A stretch of 64,000 bases of DNA from Azospirillum halopraeferens DSM 3675 (GCF_000429625.1 NZ_KE386927.1:530173-594172), one strand, 5' to 3'; counted from the first letter of the stretch, positions 28,678 to 40,261 are shown. A program made the numbers and translations. Notes: generated from the sequence alone by a model not told the origin.

Positions 28678-29313
28678 ATGAGCGAGTCCGACAAGAAGCC
28701 CACCGACGCCGGGACCGGCACCGACGGCCAGCCCGCTGCCGACCGGCCCGCCGCCGGCCCCGAAACCGCCGCCGCTGCGACCGAAGGCACCGCATCCGCA
28801 GCGCCGGACGACCGCACCGCCCGGCTGGAGGCGGAGGTCGCCGGCCTGAAGGACCAGCTTCTGCGCGCCATGGCCGAGACGGAGAACACCCGCCGCCGCG
28901 CCCAGCGCGAGCGCGAGGACGCCTCCAAGTTCGCCGTGGCGAGCTTCGCCAAGGACCTGGTGGCGGTCGCCGACAACCTGCGCCGGGCGCTGGAGTCCGT
29001 CCCGGCGGAGGGGCAGGGCGACGACATGCTCAAGAGCCTTGCCGTCGGCGTCGAGGCTACGGAACGCCAGCTCCTGGGCGCCTTCGAGCGCGCCGGCATC
29101 CGCAAGATGGAGCCGCTGGGAGAGGTCTTCGATCCCAACTTCCACCAGGTGATGTTCGAGATCGAGAACACCGGCAAGCCCGCCGGCACCATCGTCCAGG
29201 TGCTCCAGGCCGGCTACACCATCCACGGCCGTCTGCTGCGCGAAGCCATGGTCGGCGTCGCCAAGGCGGGCGCCGAGGAGGCCGGCGGCGGGCGCGTCGA
29301 CACCAAAGCCTGA
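28678..29313 (+). CDS. grpE: Nucleotide exchange factor for DnaK
   Basis: Releases ADP from DnaK in the Hsp70 cycle. An acidic/Ala-rich N-terminal tail of ~45 residues precedes the long coiled coil (ARLEAEVAGLKDQLLRAMAETENTRRRA), then the beta-domain with the signature EPLGEVFDPNFHQVMFEI and VQVLQAGYTIHGRLLREAMVGVAK. The 211 residues match alphaproteobacterial GrpE. Downstream, a GC-rich hairpin probably ends the hrcA-grpE transcript; dnaK and dnaJ lie 4.4 kb further on. Confidence 0.96.
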   Translation: MSESDKKPTDAGTGTDGQPAADRPAAGPETAAAATEGTASAAPDDRTARLEAEVAGLKDQLLRAMAETENTRRRAQREREDASKFAVASFAKDLVAVADNLRRALESVPAEGQGDDMLKSLAVGVEATERQLLGAFERAGIRKMEPLGEVFDPNFHQVMFEIENTGKPAGTIVQVLQAGYTIHGRLLREAMVGVAKAGAEEAGGGRVDTKA

Positions 29314-29318
29314 CCGCC

Positions 29319-29345
29319 GCGGCGCGGGGCCGTCCCCCGCGCCGC
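29319..29345 (+). terminator. Probable terminator after grpE
   Basis: GCGGCGCGGGG (29319-29329) pairs perfectly with CCCCGCGCCGC (29335-29345) around a five-base loop, five bases after the grpE stop. Only ATTT follows, so the T-tract is weak. Confidence 0.6.
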
Positions 29346-29390
29346 ATTTCCGGTCCCACCTTTCCGGCCTGTTGCGGGAGCCCCATCACC

Positions 29391-29756
29391 GTGGCCAAGA
29401 GCATCCTGACCGTCGACGATTCCAAGACCATCCGCGACATGGTCTCCTTCACCCTGAAGGGGGCCGGCTACGCCGTGCACGAGGCGCCGGACGGCGCCGC
29501 CGGGCTGGCGGCGGCGGGGCGGCAGAAGTTCGACTGCATCATCACCGACCTCAACATGCCGGGCATGGACGGTCTGGCCCTGACCCGCGCCATCCGCTCC
29601 GGCACCGCCAACCGCGCCACACCGGTGCTGCTGCTGACCACCGAGGCCGATCCCGCCAAGAAGGCGGCGGGCCGCGAGGCCGGCGCCACCGGCTGGCTGG
29701 TCAAGCCGTTCAACCCCGACAAGCTGATCGAGACGGTGCGCAAGGTCTGTCCCTGA
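29391..29756 (+). CDS. CheY-like single-domain response regulator
   Basis: A 121-residue stand-alone receiver. All signalling residues are present: D9/D10 (VDDSKTIRDMV), the phospho-acceptor D53 (IITDLNMPGMDGLAL), T83 and K105 (VKPFNPDK). There is no output domain, so it should act by protein contact, as CheY does on the flagellar motor or in a phosphorelay. The closeness of a convergent chemoreceptor gene (nine bases away) suggests a chemotaxis-type role. The start is GTG 29391, preceded by GGGAG. Confidence 0.92.
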   Translation: MAKSILTVDDSKTIRDMVSFTLKGAGYAVHEAPDGAAGLAAAGRQKFDCIITDLNMPGMDGLALTRAIRSGTANRATPVLLLTTEADPAKKAAGREAGATGWLVKPFNPDKLIETVRKVCP

Positions 29757-29765
29757 CGGGGGAGA

Positions 29766-31247
29766 TCAGCGCACCAGGACCTCGGCGGCGGAGCGGGTGC
29801 GGTTCACCGCACCGGCGGCCTCGTCCACCGCATCGGTGATCGCCGCGACGCTGGACGCGATGGTGCCCACGGCGACCGACGCCGCCTGCATGCCCTCGGA
29901 CATGCCACGGGTGACCGCGCTCTGCTCCTCGATGGCCGAGGCGGTGGCGGCCACATGCTCGCGCACCGTGATCACCGCGTCGCGGATGGCGGTCAGCGCC
30001 CCCGCCACCTCGGCCGAGGTGCCCTGGATGCCGTCGATCTCCTGCGAGATGCGCTCCGTCGCCTGCGCCGCCTGATTGGCGAGGTTCTTGACCTCCGTGG
30101 CGACGACCGCGAAGCCCCGCCCGGCGTCGCCGGCGCGCGCCGCCTCGATCGTGGCGTTCAGCGCCAGCAGGTTGATTTGCCCGGCGATGGACTGGATCAG
30201 CGCGACGATCCCGTTCATCGCCCGGGCGGCGTTGGCCAGGCGCTCGGTGCTCTCCCCGACCCGTGCCGCCCGGGCTGCACTTTCCTCGGTGGCGGCGCGG
30301 GCGTCCGCCATGGCGCGGGTGATCTCGGCGATGGACGCGGCCAGTTCCTCGGCGCTGGCGGCCACGGTCTGGACGTTGACCGACGTCTCGTGCGCCGCCC
30401 CGGCGGCGGCGCGGGCCTCGTCCCGGCTGCGGTCGATGCCCCGGTCCATCTCGCCGAAGTTCCTGTCGATCAACGTCTTGAGATCAGCCAGGAGTTCGGC
30501 CTGCCGCGTCACGTCGGTGGCGAACTTGACGACGCGGGTCACCGTGCCGTCGGCGCCGAAGATCGGGTTGTACGACCCCTCGATCCACACCGTCCGGCCG
30601 CCCTTGCCGATGCGGCGGTACTGCCCCGCCTTGTACTCGCCGCGCCGCAACGCCTCCCAGAACTGTTCGTAGTCGCGGCCGGCGCGGTGGGCGGGATCGA
30701 CGAACAGGCCATGATGCTGGCCCTTCACCTCGGCCAGCGTGTAGCCCATCACCTTGAGGAAGTTCTCGTTGGCCTCGAGAACCAGCCCGTCCGTCGAGAA
30801 CTCGATCACCGCGCCGGACCGGCGGATGGCGTCCATCTGCGCCTTGTAGTCCGCGTTGAGGATGCGAAGCCGGGCGTCGGACCATTCGACCATGAAGCCG
30901 TCCGTCCGTCCGCCGCGCCGCAGCGGCACGACGCGCAAGTCGAAGGGGCGTCCGCCGACGCGGATCGTCGCGGTCAGCGGCTTGTCGAGGTTCGCGAGAG
31001 CCCCGCGCTGGTGCGCCGGGCGGGCGTGGAACTCGTCGATGCTGTGGCCCACCAGGTTGTCCGCGCTGAACCGCGGAAGATCCTTGCGGATCTCGGCCTC
31101 GGCCTCCTTCAGCAGCGCCCGGGCGGCGGGGTTGACGTACCGGATGGTGAGATCCCGGTCGGCAACCATGACGCTGCCCGACAGACCGTCCACCACCGCC
31201 ATCATATCGGCAAGGGTCCGGTCCTTGCGCGAAAACAGAAATCCCAT
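29766..31247 (-). CDS. Cytoplasmic methyl-accepting chemotaxis protein with two PAS domains
   Basis: A 493-residue soluble receptor with no transmembrane helix. Residues ~10-120 and ~130-250 are PAS domains (VMVADRDLTIRYVNPAARALL; IEFSTDGLVLEANENFLKVMGY with a following PAC segment VWIEGSYNPIFGADG). The rest is the methyl-accepting signalling domain with the conserved hairpin tip QINLLALNATIEAARAGDAG. It should sense an internal signal, such as redox state or a small molecule (PAS cofactor not identifiable), and control a CheA kinase. ATG 31247 is preferred to the GTG/ATG further up since it begins MGFLFSRKDRTLADMM. It converges on the CheY-like gene; its upstream spacer is unusually AT-rich. 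Confidence 0.92.
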   Translation of the reverse strand: MGFLFSRKDRTLADMMAVVDGLSGSVMVADRDLTIRYVNPAARALLKEAEAEIRKDLPRFSADNLVGHSIDEFHARPAHQRGALANLDKPLTATIRVGGRPFDLRVVPLRRGGRTDGFMVEWSDARLRILNADYKAQMDAIRRSGAVIEFSTDGLVLEANENFLKVMGYTLAEVKGQHHGLFVDPAHRAGRDYEQFWEALRRGEYKAGQYRRIGKGGRTVWIEGSYNPIFGADGTVTRVVKFATDVTRQAELLADLKTLIDRNFGEMDRGIDRSRDEARAAAGAAHETSVNVQTVAASAEELAASIAEITRAMADARAATEESAARAARVGESTERLANAARAMNGIVALIQSIAGQINLLALNATIEAARAGDAGRGFAVVATEVKNLANQAAQATERISQEIDGIQGTSAEVAGALTAIRDAVITVREHVAATASAIEEQSAVTRGMSEGMQAASVAVGTIASSVAAITDAVDEAAGAVNRTRSAAEVLVR

Positions 31248-31446
31248 GACGTGCCGCCTCACAGACAACCGGGGCGACATACGAGCATATGAAACGCTGA
31301 GGGGTCAATAAGTAAACATGCGTACAGTGACGGATTCAAGGCGATTGTTCATAGTATGGACTGGACAAAAACTGATAATTACTCGCAATACAAGGAAATA
31401 TACGCACGTAGGGTAATCTTCCTCAACGTATTCTGTACGAAACGTG

Positions 31447-32349
31447 CTAGCCGAGCGTCGCCCCGGCGCCCGGGCTGAACAGGAACGCGCCGTCCGGGTC
31501 GTGAGCGCGGTGGCGGGCGGCGGCGCGATCGCGGTCGGCGACGGCGTAGCAGTAGGCGCAGCCGTGCGGGCAGCTATCGTAGGCTCCGATGTCACGGCTC
31601 TCGGCGCACAGGCAGCCGGGGCGGTTCCCGCGGGTTCGGGCCTCCAGCGGCCGGCCGGCGACGTCGGCCAGGCGGCGCGCGTCGACGCAGCGCGCCGGGG
31701 CGGTGCCCGGCACCCCGGTCAGGTCCGGCTGGGTGCACAGGGTCAGGACCATGCCATGCTCCGCCGCCGTTGCCGCCAGATCGGCCAGCAGCGCCCGCTT
31801 CTCGTCCGCCTCCGGGTCGCGCCAGGCGAAGCCGCGGGCGCGCGCCGCGGCGTCCAGGTTGCGCATGGTCTTCCGGTACGGTTGCAGGAAGGACACCACC
31901 ACCTCGTCCGTGATCCCCTTCAGCGCCGCCGCCAGGCGGGCGAAGGTGGCGCGGTGCCAGTCCGGCGGTGTCAGGGTCGTGATGACGATGGGGTCGTACC
32001 GCCACACCACCGCCCGCACCCCCCGGTGCCGGCGCACCGCACCCATGGCGGCAATCGCCGCGTCGGGCGCCGTGACCGAGCGTTCCAGCGCGCGCGGCAG
32101 GCCGGTCAGGCTATACTGGACCACGAACGGCAGGCCCAGCCGGTCGACCGCGTCGAGGGACTCGCCGAAGGGCGCCAGGTTGCGCGTCCAGAACACGAAG
32201 CCGTCGACCGCGGCCGGCGTCAGGTCCACCCGCGCCGGCCGCCCGCCGTAGGGGTTGGCGACGCAGGCGTATCCCGCGGCCAGCCGGTTGAGGAACCAGC
32301 GGCCGTAGAAGGCGGGGATGTCGGTGCGGTAGCTGGCGGAGACGATCAT
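31447..32349 (-). CDS. DUF1848 family protein (possible radical-SAM-like/cluster binding)
   Basis: A 300-residue protein that begins MIVSASYRTDIPAFYGRWF, the typical start of DUF1848, with VFWTRNLAPF and VVQYSLTGLPRALE further on. The C-terminal part has a cysteine-rich segment (GCLCAESRDIGAYDSCPHGCAYCYA), a CxxGCxYCYA pattern reminiscent of iron-sulfur or radical SAM sites. The family's function is not established. It is divergent from the next gene (54-base gap). The AT-rich 31.25-31.45 kb spacer lies just after its stop. Confidence 0.85.
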   Translation of the reverse strand: MIVSASYRTDIPAFYGRWFLNRLAAGYACVANPYGGRPARVDLTPAAVDGFVFWTRNLAPFGESLDAVDRLGLPFVVQYSLTGLPRALERSVTAPDAAIAAMGAVRRHRGVRAVVWRYDPIVITTLTPPDWHRATFARLAAALKGITDEVVVSFLQPYRKTMRNLDAAARARGFAWRDPEADEKRALLADLAATAAEHGMVLTLCTQPDLTGVPGTAPARCVDARRLADVAGRPLEARTRGNRPGCLCAESRDIGAYDSCPHGCAYCYAVADRDRAAARHRAHDPDGAFLFSPGAGATLG

Positions 32350-32403
32350 GGGCCGGGCGGCGGGCCTGGTGCGGGGATGGGCAGGGAACGAAGGACCAAG
32401 GAT

Positions 32404-32898
32404 ATGGCGATGACGGACGGATGGCGCAGCGTGGAATGGGAGAACCGGGTGCGCCTGCGCATTCCGCCGGACTGGATCGTGCTGGCCGAACGGGCGGAGG
32501 GCCACGACGTGGCGGTGTTCCGCCCGGCGGCGGACGGGGCCGGCGTGCTGCGGCTGCTGGCCGACGAGCGCACGCCCCGCTCCGGCGACAGCGCGGCGGC
32601 GGTGCTGCATGAGATGACGATGCGGTTCGTCCGGCCCGACGATGTCCGGGTCAGCGACCGGGCGGTGGAGCCGCGCGGCGACGGGGCGACCCTGGCGCGG
32701 GCCGTCCTGGTGGGGCGGAGCGAGGAGAGCGGCGAGGCCGAAAGTCACTATCTGTGGCTGGTCGGGGCGGAGCGCGCCGGGCGCGTCCGCGTGGCGATGT
32801 TCAGCTTCGCGCTGCCCGCGTCCTGCGACGGGCGGGAACCCTACGTGACCACGCTGGCCGCGCTGGACGAGGCGATCCGCACCGCGGACCTCCTGTAG
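32404..32898 (+). CDS. Hypothetical protein, DcrB/PsbP-like fold suspected
   Basis: A 164-residue protein without signal peptide or membrane helix. The alternation of strands (VEWENRVRLRIPPDWIVLAE, DVAVFRPAADGAGVLRLLAD) and a terminal helix (EPYVTTLAALDEAIRTADLL) recalls DcrB/PsbP-like small domains, but this is weak. AAGGA lies eight bases before the ATG at 32404. It is divergent from the DUF1848 gene and converges on a 67-residue gene. No function assigned. Confidence 0.75.
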   Translation: MAMTDGWRSVEWENRVRLRIPPDWIVLAERAEGHDVAVFRPAADGAGVLRLLADERTPRSGDSAAAVLHEMTMRFVRPDDVRVSDRAVEPRGDGATLARAVLVGRSEESGEAESHYLWLVGAERAGRVRVAMFSFALPASCDGREPYVTTLAALDEAIRTADLL

Positions 32899-32920
32899 GC
32901 GCGGCCGCGGCCGGACGGAC

Positions 32921-33124
32921 TCAGCAGTGGCCGGCGCCGCCGGCGTAGTAACCGGAGAAGCCCATGGTGGCGGGATCATGCGCGAGGGCCGCTTCCTCCG
33001 CCGCCAGGGCGGCCAGGCTGAGAAAGCGTGCCAGATCGTCCAGCTCACACTTGGAGGCGTCGTCCTTCAGGCTGTCGAGGCAGGACTTGATGGCAAGCGC
33101 CACGCCGCGCCGATCTTCCTTCAT
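32921..33124 (-). CDS. Small acidic/Cys-containing protein of unknown function
   Basis: A 67-residue protein starting MKEDRRGVALAIKSCLDSL, with two helices (IKSCLDSLKDDASKCELDDL; FLSLAALAAEEAALA) and a Gly/Tyr-rich tail ending GYYAGGAGHC. Three cysteines are notable in so short a protein. AAGGTG is eight bases before the ATG. Upstream (to the right) is the long AT-rich spacer preceding dnaK, with a candidate minus-strand promoter near 33377-33406. No family recognised. Confidence 0.7.
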   Translation of the reverse strand: MKEDRRGVALAIKSCLDSLKDDASKCELDDLARFLSLAALAAEEAALAHDPATMGFSGYYAGGAGHC

Positions 33125-33760
33125 CGTGGTCACCTTAAATGAATCGGTTGCTCGCCGCACGGTGGCGCGCGATTCCGGAGGCAGGGCCCGGACTCCGGCT
33201 CTGCCGGAAATCGGTCATCACCGGAAACCCGACGGGAAGGGCCGGGCGCGGCACCAAACGTGTCATGGCTATACCATATTGCGCAGACGCTTTCATCACT
33301 TGATTCCTGTTGGCGGCAGTAAAAGTCATCCACCGGAAGTTGTTCAGACAGTGAAGTCACGCCACGACCTGTTAACAGAATATTAAGTTCTTTGCTGCTT
33401 TGACAAATCCTGACATGGGTACTGTGGTGAATCACCCCTCTATCATACGCGTGCGTGAATACCCGGTTATATACGCGGCATATCTTCGTGTGTTCCGGGT
33501 TCTCTCCTGCCGCGAACCGGTTCCTTTGTTGCGCCCTGCGGCGTGACCTGCCGCCGCCCCGCGTGTCCGGACGGCTGCGGCGAACCGCCACGGGGAACCG
33601 CCGCGCGACCGATGCGGGGCGTTGCATGGCTTGACCGACCTGCCTATATCTCCGGCGAACCGACGCAATTCTCCGACCCCTTCCTTCGAATCCCATGGGG
33701 ACCCGGGCGGTGCCGGTTCGAGAGGGCCGCCCCGGATCTGCCGGACAACAGAGGTTACAC
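33125..33760. other. 636-base gene-free, AT-rich spacer upstream of dnaK
   Basis: No convincing coding frame. Visible elements: a bulged stem around 33171-33214 (TTCCGG...GGCTCTGCCGGAA); a minus-strand promoter candidate, TTGTCA (33406-33401) and TATTCT (33382-33377) with an 18-base spacer, pointing to the 67-residue gene; an 11-base palindrome GGTGAATCACC; and a plus-strand candidate for dnaK, TTGCAT (33622-33627) and TATATC (33645-33650) with a 17-base spacer. The central ~200 bases are markedly AT-richer than the genes around. I see no CIRCE element. Confidence 0.6.
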
Positions 33761-35689
<1,929 letters not shown>

Positions 35690-35723
35690 CGTCACGCCGG
35701 CCCGTCCGGGCCCGTGCTATACC

Positions 35724-35760
35724 CCCCGGCCCGTCCGCGCATCCCGCGGGCGGGCCGGGG
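35724..35760 (+). repeat. Strong hairpin in the dnaK-dnaJ spacer
   Basis: CCCCGGCCCGTCCGCG (35724-35739) pairs with CGCGGGCGGGCCGGGG (35745-35760) over a five-base loop, 16 pairs with one G-U pair. There is no T-tract, so it may be an RNA processing/stability element or a partial terminator that makes dnaK messages more abundant than dnaJ. Confidence 0.7.
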
Positions 35761-35815
35761 CGGCCGGGGCGGCCCGCCTCCGGCCGTTTGACAGAGGCGA
35801 GGCGTTCGAAGCCCC

Positions 35816-36967
35816 ATGGCGAAACAGGAATATTACGAACTGCTCGGCGTGGCCAGGACCGCCAGCCCGGACGAGATCAAGAAGGCGTACCGCAAGCTGG
35901 CGATGCAGTACCACCCCGACCGCAACCCGGGGGACGCGGAGGCCGAGCACAAATTCAAGGAAATCAACGAAGCCTATGACGTCCTGAAGGACGAGCAGAA
36001 GCGCGCGGCCTACGACCGCTTCGGCCACGCCGCCTTCGAAGGCGGGCGCGGCGGCCCCGGCGCGGGGCAGGGGGCCGGCTTCGGCGGCTTCGACTTCGGC
36101 GGCGGTTTCGCCGACATCTTCGACGAGATGTTCGGGGAGTTCATGGGGGGACGGCGCGGCGGCGCCGGTGCGGCATCGGGCCGCGGCCAGGACCTGCGCT
36201 TCAACCTGGAAATCTCCCTGGAGGACGCCTTCAAGGGCTCCCAGAGCACGGTGCGCGTCCCCACCACGGTGGTGTGCGAGTCGTGCAACGGCTCCGGCGC
36301 CGCGGCGGGCACCCAGCCCGTCACCTGCCCCACCTGCGCCGGCCACGGCAAGGTGCGCGCGCAGCAGGGCTTCTTCACCATCGAGCGCACCTGTCCGGCC
36401 TGCCATGGCCAGGGCCGCATCATCAAGGACGCCTGCAAGGCCTGCGGCGGCGCCGGGCGCCAGCGGCGGGAGAAGACCCTGCAGGTCAACATCCCCGCCG
36501 GCGTCGAGGACGGCACCCGCATCCGCCTGGCCGGCGAGGGCGAGGCGGGCCTGCGCGGCGCGCCGCCGGGCGACCTCTACATCTTCCTGGCGGTGGCGCC
36601 GCACCCGCTGTTTCAGCGCGACGGTGCCAACATCCACTGCCGCGTGCCCATCCCCATGGTGACGGCGACGCTGGGCGGCACGGTGGAGGTGCCGACCATC
36701 GACGGCACCCGGGCCAAGATCTCGGTGCCGGCGGGCACCCAGACCGGCCACCAGTTCCGCCTGAAGGGCAAGGGCATGTCGGTGCTGCGCAGCCCGCACC
36801 GCGGCGACATGTACATCCAGGCGGTGGTGGAGACCCCGGTCAACCTGACCAAGCGCCAGACCGAACTGCTGCGCGAGTTCGAGAAGGCCGGCAAGGAAGG
36901 CAGCCATCCCCAGTCCGAAGGCTTCTTCGCCAAGGTGAAGGAGCTGTGGGCGGACCTGAAGGAATAG
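35816..36967 (+). CDS. dnaJ: Chaperone Hsp40
   Basis: Co-chaperone that delivers substrates to DnaK and stimulates its ATPase. The J domain (about 1-70) has the HPD motif at residues 33-35; a Gly/Phe-rich region follows (GGFGGFDFGGGFADIFDEMF); four zinc-binding CxxCxGxG repeats are complete (CESCNGSG, CPTCAGHG, CPACHGQG, CKACGGAG); and the C-terminal substrate domains are present. 383 residues, type I DnaJ. Its stop lies five bases from the end of the convergent kinase gene. Confidence 0.98.
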   Translation: MAKQEYYELLGVARTASPDEIKKAYRKLAMQYHPDRNPGDAEAEHKFKEINEAYDVLKDEQKRAAYDRFGHAAFEGGRGGPGAGQGAGFGGFDFGGGFADIFDEMFGEFMGGRRGGAGAASGRGQDLRFNLEISLEDAFKGSQSTVRVPTTVVCESCNGSGAAAGTQPVTCPTCAGHGKVRAQQGFFTIERTCPACHGQGRIIKDACKACGGAGRQRREKTLQVNIPAGVEDGTRIRLAGEGEAGLRGAPPGDLYIFLAVAPHPLFQRDGANIHCRVPIPMVTATLGGTVEVPTIDGTRAKISVPAGTQTGHQFRLKGKGMSVLRSPHRGDMYIQAVVETPVNLTKRQTELLREFEKAGKEGSHPQSEGFFAKVKELWADLKE

Positions 36968-36972
36968 GGCGA

Positions 36973-38214
<1,242 letters not shown>

Positions 38215-38255
38215 GGCGCCACAGTACCATTCGAATGTGACGGAATCGCTGCCGT

Positions 38256-39134
38256 CTAATCTTCGGATGTCACCTGCACGTCAACCGTCATCCCGAGATA
38301 GCTCCCCGGCGTTCCGATCCAGCTCCCCGACAGGGGCACCGCCTGCGCCGGGTCGCGGGTGACCGCCACGCGGATCAGGTTGCGGCCGCCGACGATGCCG
38401 TTGGTGGGATCGAACTCCACCCAGCCGGCGCCGGGAAGGTAGGTCTGCATCCACGCGTGGGTGGCGCCGCCGCCGACCAGGCCGGGCGCACCGTCGCGGG
38501 CGGGATCGTAGAGATAGCCGGTGACGAATCGGGCGGCGAAGCCCAGGCTGCGCACCGCCTCCATCATCAGCAGCGCGAAGTCGCGGCAGCTTCCGCTGCG
38601 GCCGGTCAGCGTGTCCACCGGGCTCTGCGTGCCCTCCTCCTCGCGGGCGGCGTAGGTGAAGGTCTCCTTGATGGTGCGGGTCATGCGCACCAGCAGGTCC
38701 AGGGTGTCGGGCACCCCGTCGTCGCCCCGGACGAACTCCTTGGCCCAGGCGTCCACCAGGTGCTCGGGATCGGGATAGTGGCGCTCCATGGTGCGGCCCA
38801 GGTCCGGCACCTCTTCGGCGGAATAGCTGAAGGGGTAGGTGCGGGCGTACTCCTCCACCGGGAAATCCGGGGTCTCGGCCGTGAAGGGTTCCAGACGGAT
38901 GCGGCTCTCGATTCGCAGCTCCGGCGCGTCTTCAGAGAAGCGGGCGATGGCGATGGAGTTGCCGAACACGTCGTGCAGCCAGCGCACCTCCGCGGGCGGG
39001 CTGGTGACCAGCAGCGTGTCGATCAGCCGCAGGTCGTGGCTGTCGCGCGGCCGGAACATCAGCCGGTGCTCACCGAATCGCACCGGTTCGGTGTAGCGGT
39101 AGGTGGTGGTGTGACAGACGGACAGGATGGTCAT
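38256..39134 (-). CDS. Transglutaminase-like cysteine protease/peptidase family protein
   Basis: 292 residues with the bacterial transglutaminase-like core. The catalytic triad is visible as C183 (SGSCRDFALLMMEAVRSLGF), H226 (THAWMQTYLPGAGWVEFD) and D242 (DPTNG). The N-terminal half is a beta-rich region (TTYRYTEPVRFGEHRLMFRPRD) typical of the group often next to alpha-E domain proteins and circularly permuted ATP-grasp proteins; none is in this window. Real activity could be protease, amidase or crosslinking. The ATG at 39134 starts at the conserved region. Confidence 0.9.
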   Translation of the reverse strand: MTILSVCHTTTYRYTEPVRFGEHRLMFRPRDSHDLRLIDTLLVTSPPAEVRWLHDVFGNSIAIARFSEDAPELRIESRIRLEPFTAETPDFPVEEYARTYPFSYSAEEVPDLGRTMERHYPDPEHLVDAWAKEFVRGDDGVPDTLDLLVRMTRTIKETFTYAAREEEGTQSPVDTLTGRSGSCRDFALLMMEAVRSLGFAARFVTGYLYDPARDGAPGLVGGGATHAWMQTYLPGAGWVEFDPTNGIVGGRNLIRVAVTRDPAQAVPLSGSWIGTPGSYLGMTVDVQVTSED

Positions 39135-39206
39135 GATTGCCTGGCTTTCGGCGGCGTGGGCGGACGGTTCCGGGCCTGCGGCGCGGCCGTCGCGCAACGC
39201 AAGTGT

Positions 39207-39234
39207 TTGAGAATGGTTCCGTGCGGTCTATCTT
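39207..39234 (+). promoter_or_regulatory. Candidate promoter of fur
   Basis: TTGAGA (39207-39212) and TATCTT (39229-39234) have a 16-base spacer on the plus strand, about 80 bases before the fur start. Confidence 0.5.
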
Positions 39235-39315
39235 TACCAGGGGACTCGGCCTTGCCCCGAAGCGCCTTCGGGCGGCATAAGAAATAGGGCCAGGAAGGGT
39301 TGGGAAAAGAGAACC

Positions 39316-39750
39316 ATGTCCTCGCGCATCGAAGAGATCTGCGCCCAGAAGGGATTGAAGATGACCGACCAGCGCCGCGTGATCTCGCGCGTGCTGTCGG
39401 AATCGACCGATCACCCCGACGTGGAGGAGGTGCACCGCCGCGCGGCCGCCCTCGATCCGCGCATCTCCATCGCCACCGTGTACCGGACGATGCGGCTGTT
39501 CGAGGACGCCCAGGTCATCGACCGCCTCGATTTCGGCGACGGGCGGGCCCGCTATGAGGAGAAGCGGGAGGAGCATCACGATCACCTCATCAACCTCGAA
39601 TCGGGCGAGGTGGTCGAGTTCACCAACGACGAACTCGAACGGCTGAAGGAGGCCATCGCCCGCGAACTGGGCTACCGCCTGGTCGGCCACCGGCTGGAAC
39701 TGTACGCCGTTCCGCTCGGCCGCAGCGGCACGGAGGGCGGGGTGAACTGA
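39316..39750 (+). CDS. fur: Ferric uptake regulator family protein (Fur/Mur type)
   Basis: A 144-residue metal-dependent repressor. The winged helix shows TDQRRVISRVLSESTDHPDVEEV and RISIATVYRTMRLFEDAQ; the metal-binding hinge is EEHHDHLINLESGEVVEF. It lacks the CxxC structural zinc motifs of some Fur proteins and resembles the alphaproteobacterial Fur/Mur class, which in several rhizobia responds to manganese rather than iron; the metal cannot be decided from sequence. It is not Irr (no heme motif) and differs from Zur. Its own promoter is likely. Confidence 0.9.
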   Translation: MSSRIEEICAQKGLKMTDQRRVISRVLSESTDHPDVEEVHRRAAALDPRISIATVYRTMRLFEDAQVIDRLDFGDGRARYEEKREEHHDHLINLESGEVVEFTNDELERLKEAIARELGYRLVGHRLELYAVPLGRSGTEGGVN

Positions 39751-39927
39751 CCGGCGGCCGGCCGGTCGCGGGGGCAGCCGTCGGGGATCATCCGGACGGG
39801 CGGCTCCGCGGGCGGCCGGACGGGGCGGGGCGCTTGCGGGGTGCGCCGCCTGCGGGGGTGGGCAGGGGGCGCGGCCGGGGCCAGCATCAGGGTGATGGCT
39901 TTGACGGCGACGCGGGGACCCCGACCC

Positions 39928-40230
39928 ATGGACGATGCACGCTACGACACCCTCGTCCGCCGGCTCGACGGCTTGCAGGAACGGGCGAACGACCGCCTCG
40001 ACCGGCTGGAAGAGCGGCTGCGGCTTCTCGAACGCCACACCGCCGCCGTGCTGGAGCAGATCTCGGCCCTGCGCCGGGGCCTCGACGAAGCGCTGGAGGA
40101 TTTCGCTGACGACGCCGTCGGCATGGACGAGGATCCCGGTGACGATCCCGACGACAGTCCGATCGATGCCGACGACGGGCCGGCCGAAGAGGAGGGCGAT
40201 TCGCCGGCGCCGGTCCATCTCCTGCACTGA
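39928..40230 (+). CDS. Small coiled-coil, acidic-tailed protein
   Basis: A 100-residue protein beginning MDDARYDTLVRRLDGLQ, with a heptad-like coiled coil through NDRLDRLEERLRLLERHTAAVLEQISALRRGL and a very acidic C-terminal tail (DEDPGDDPDDSPIDADDG). An in-frame ATG at 39895 would add 11 residues; 39928 is preferred. No family recognised. It lies 31 bases before the HAD gene and could share its transcript. Confidence 0.65.
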   Translation: MDDARYDTLVRRLDGLQERANDRLDRLEERLRLLERHTAAVLEQISALRRGLDEALEDFADDAVGMDEDPGDDPDDSPIDADDGPAEEEGDSPAPVHLLH

Positions 40231-40261
40231 CGCGCGGTGCGCTTTCTGATACACCCGACCC

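Noticed and set aside
31305..31595. A 96-residue minus-strand frame in the AT-rich spacer
   Set aside because: Its N-terminal half is a shadow of the DUF1848 gene and the remainder has no start site or similarity.
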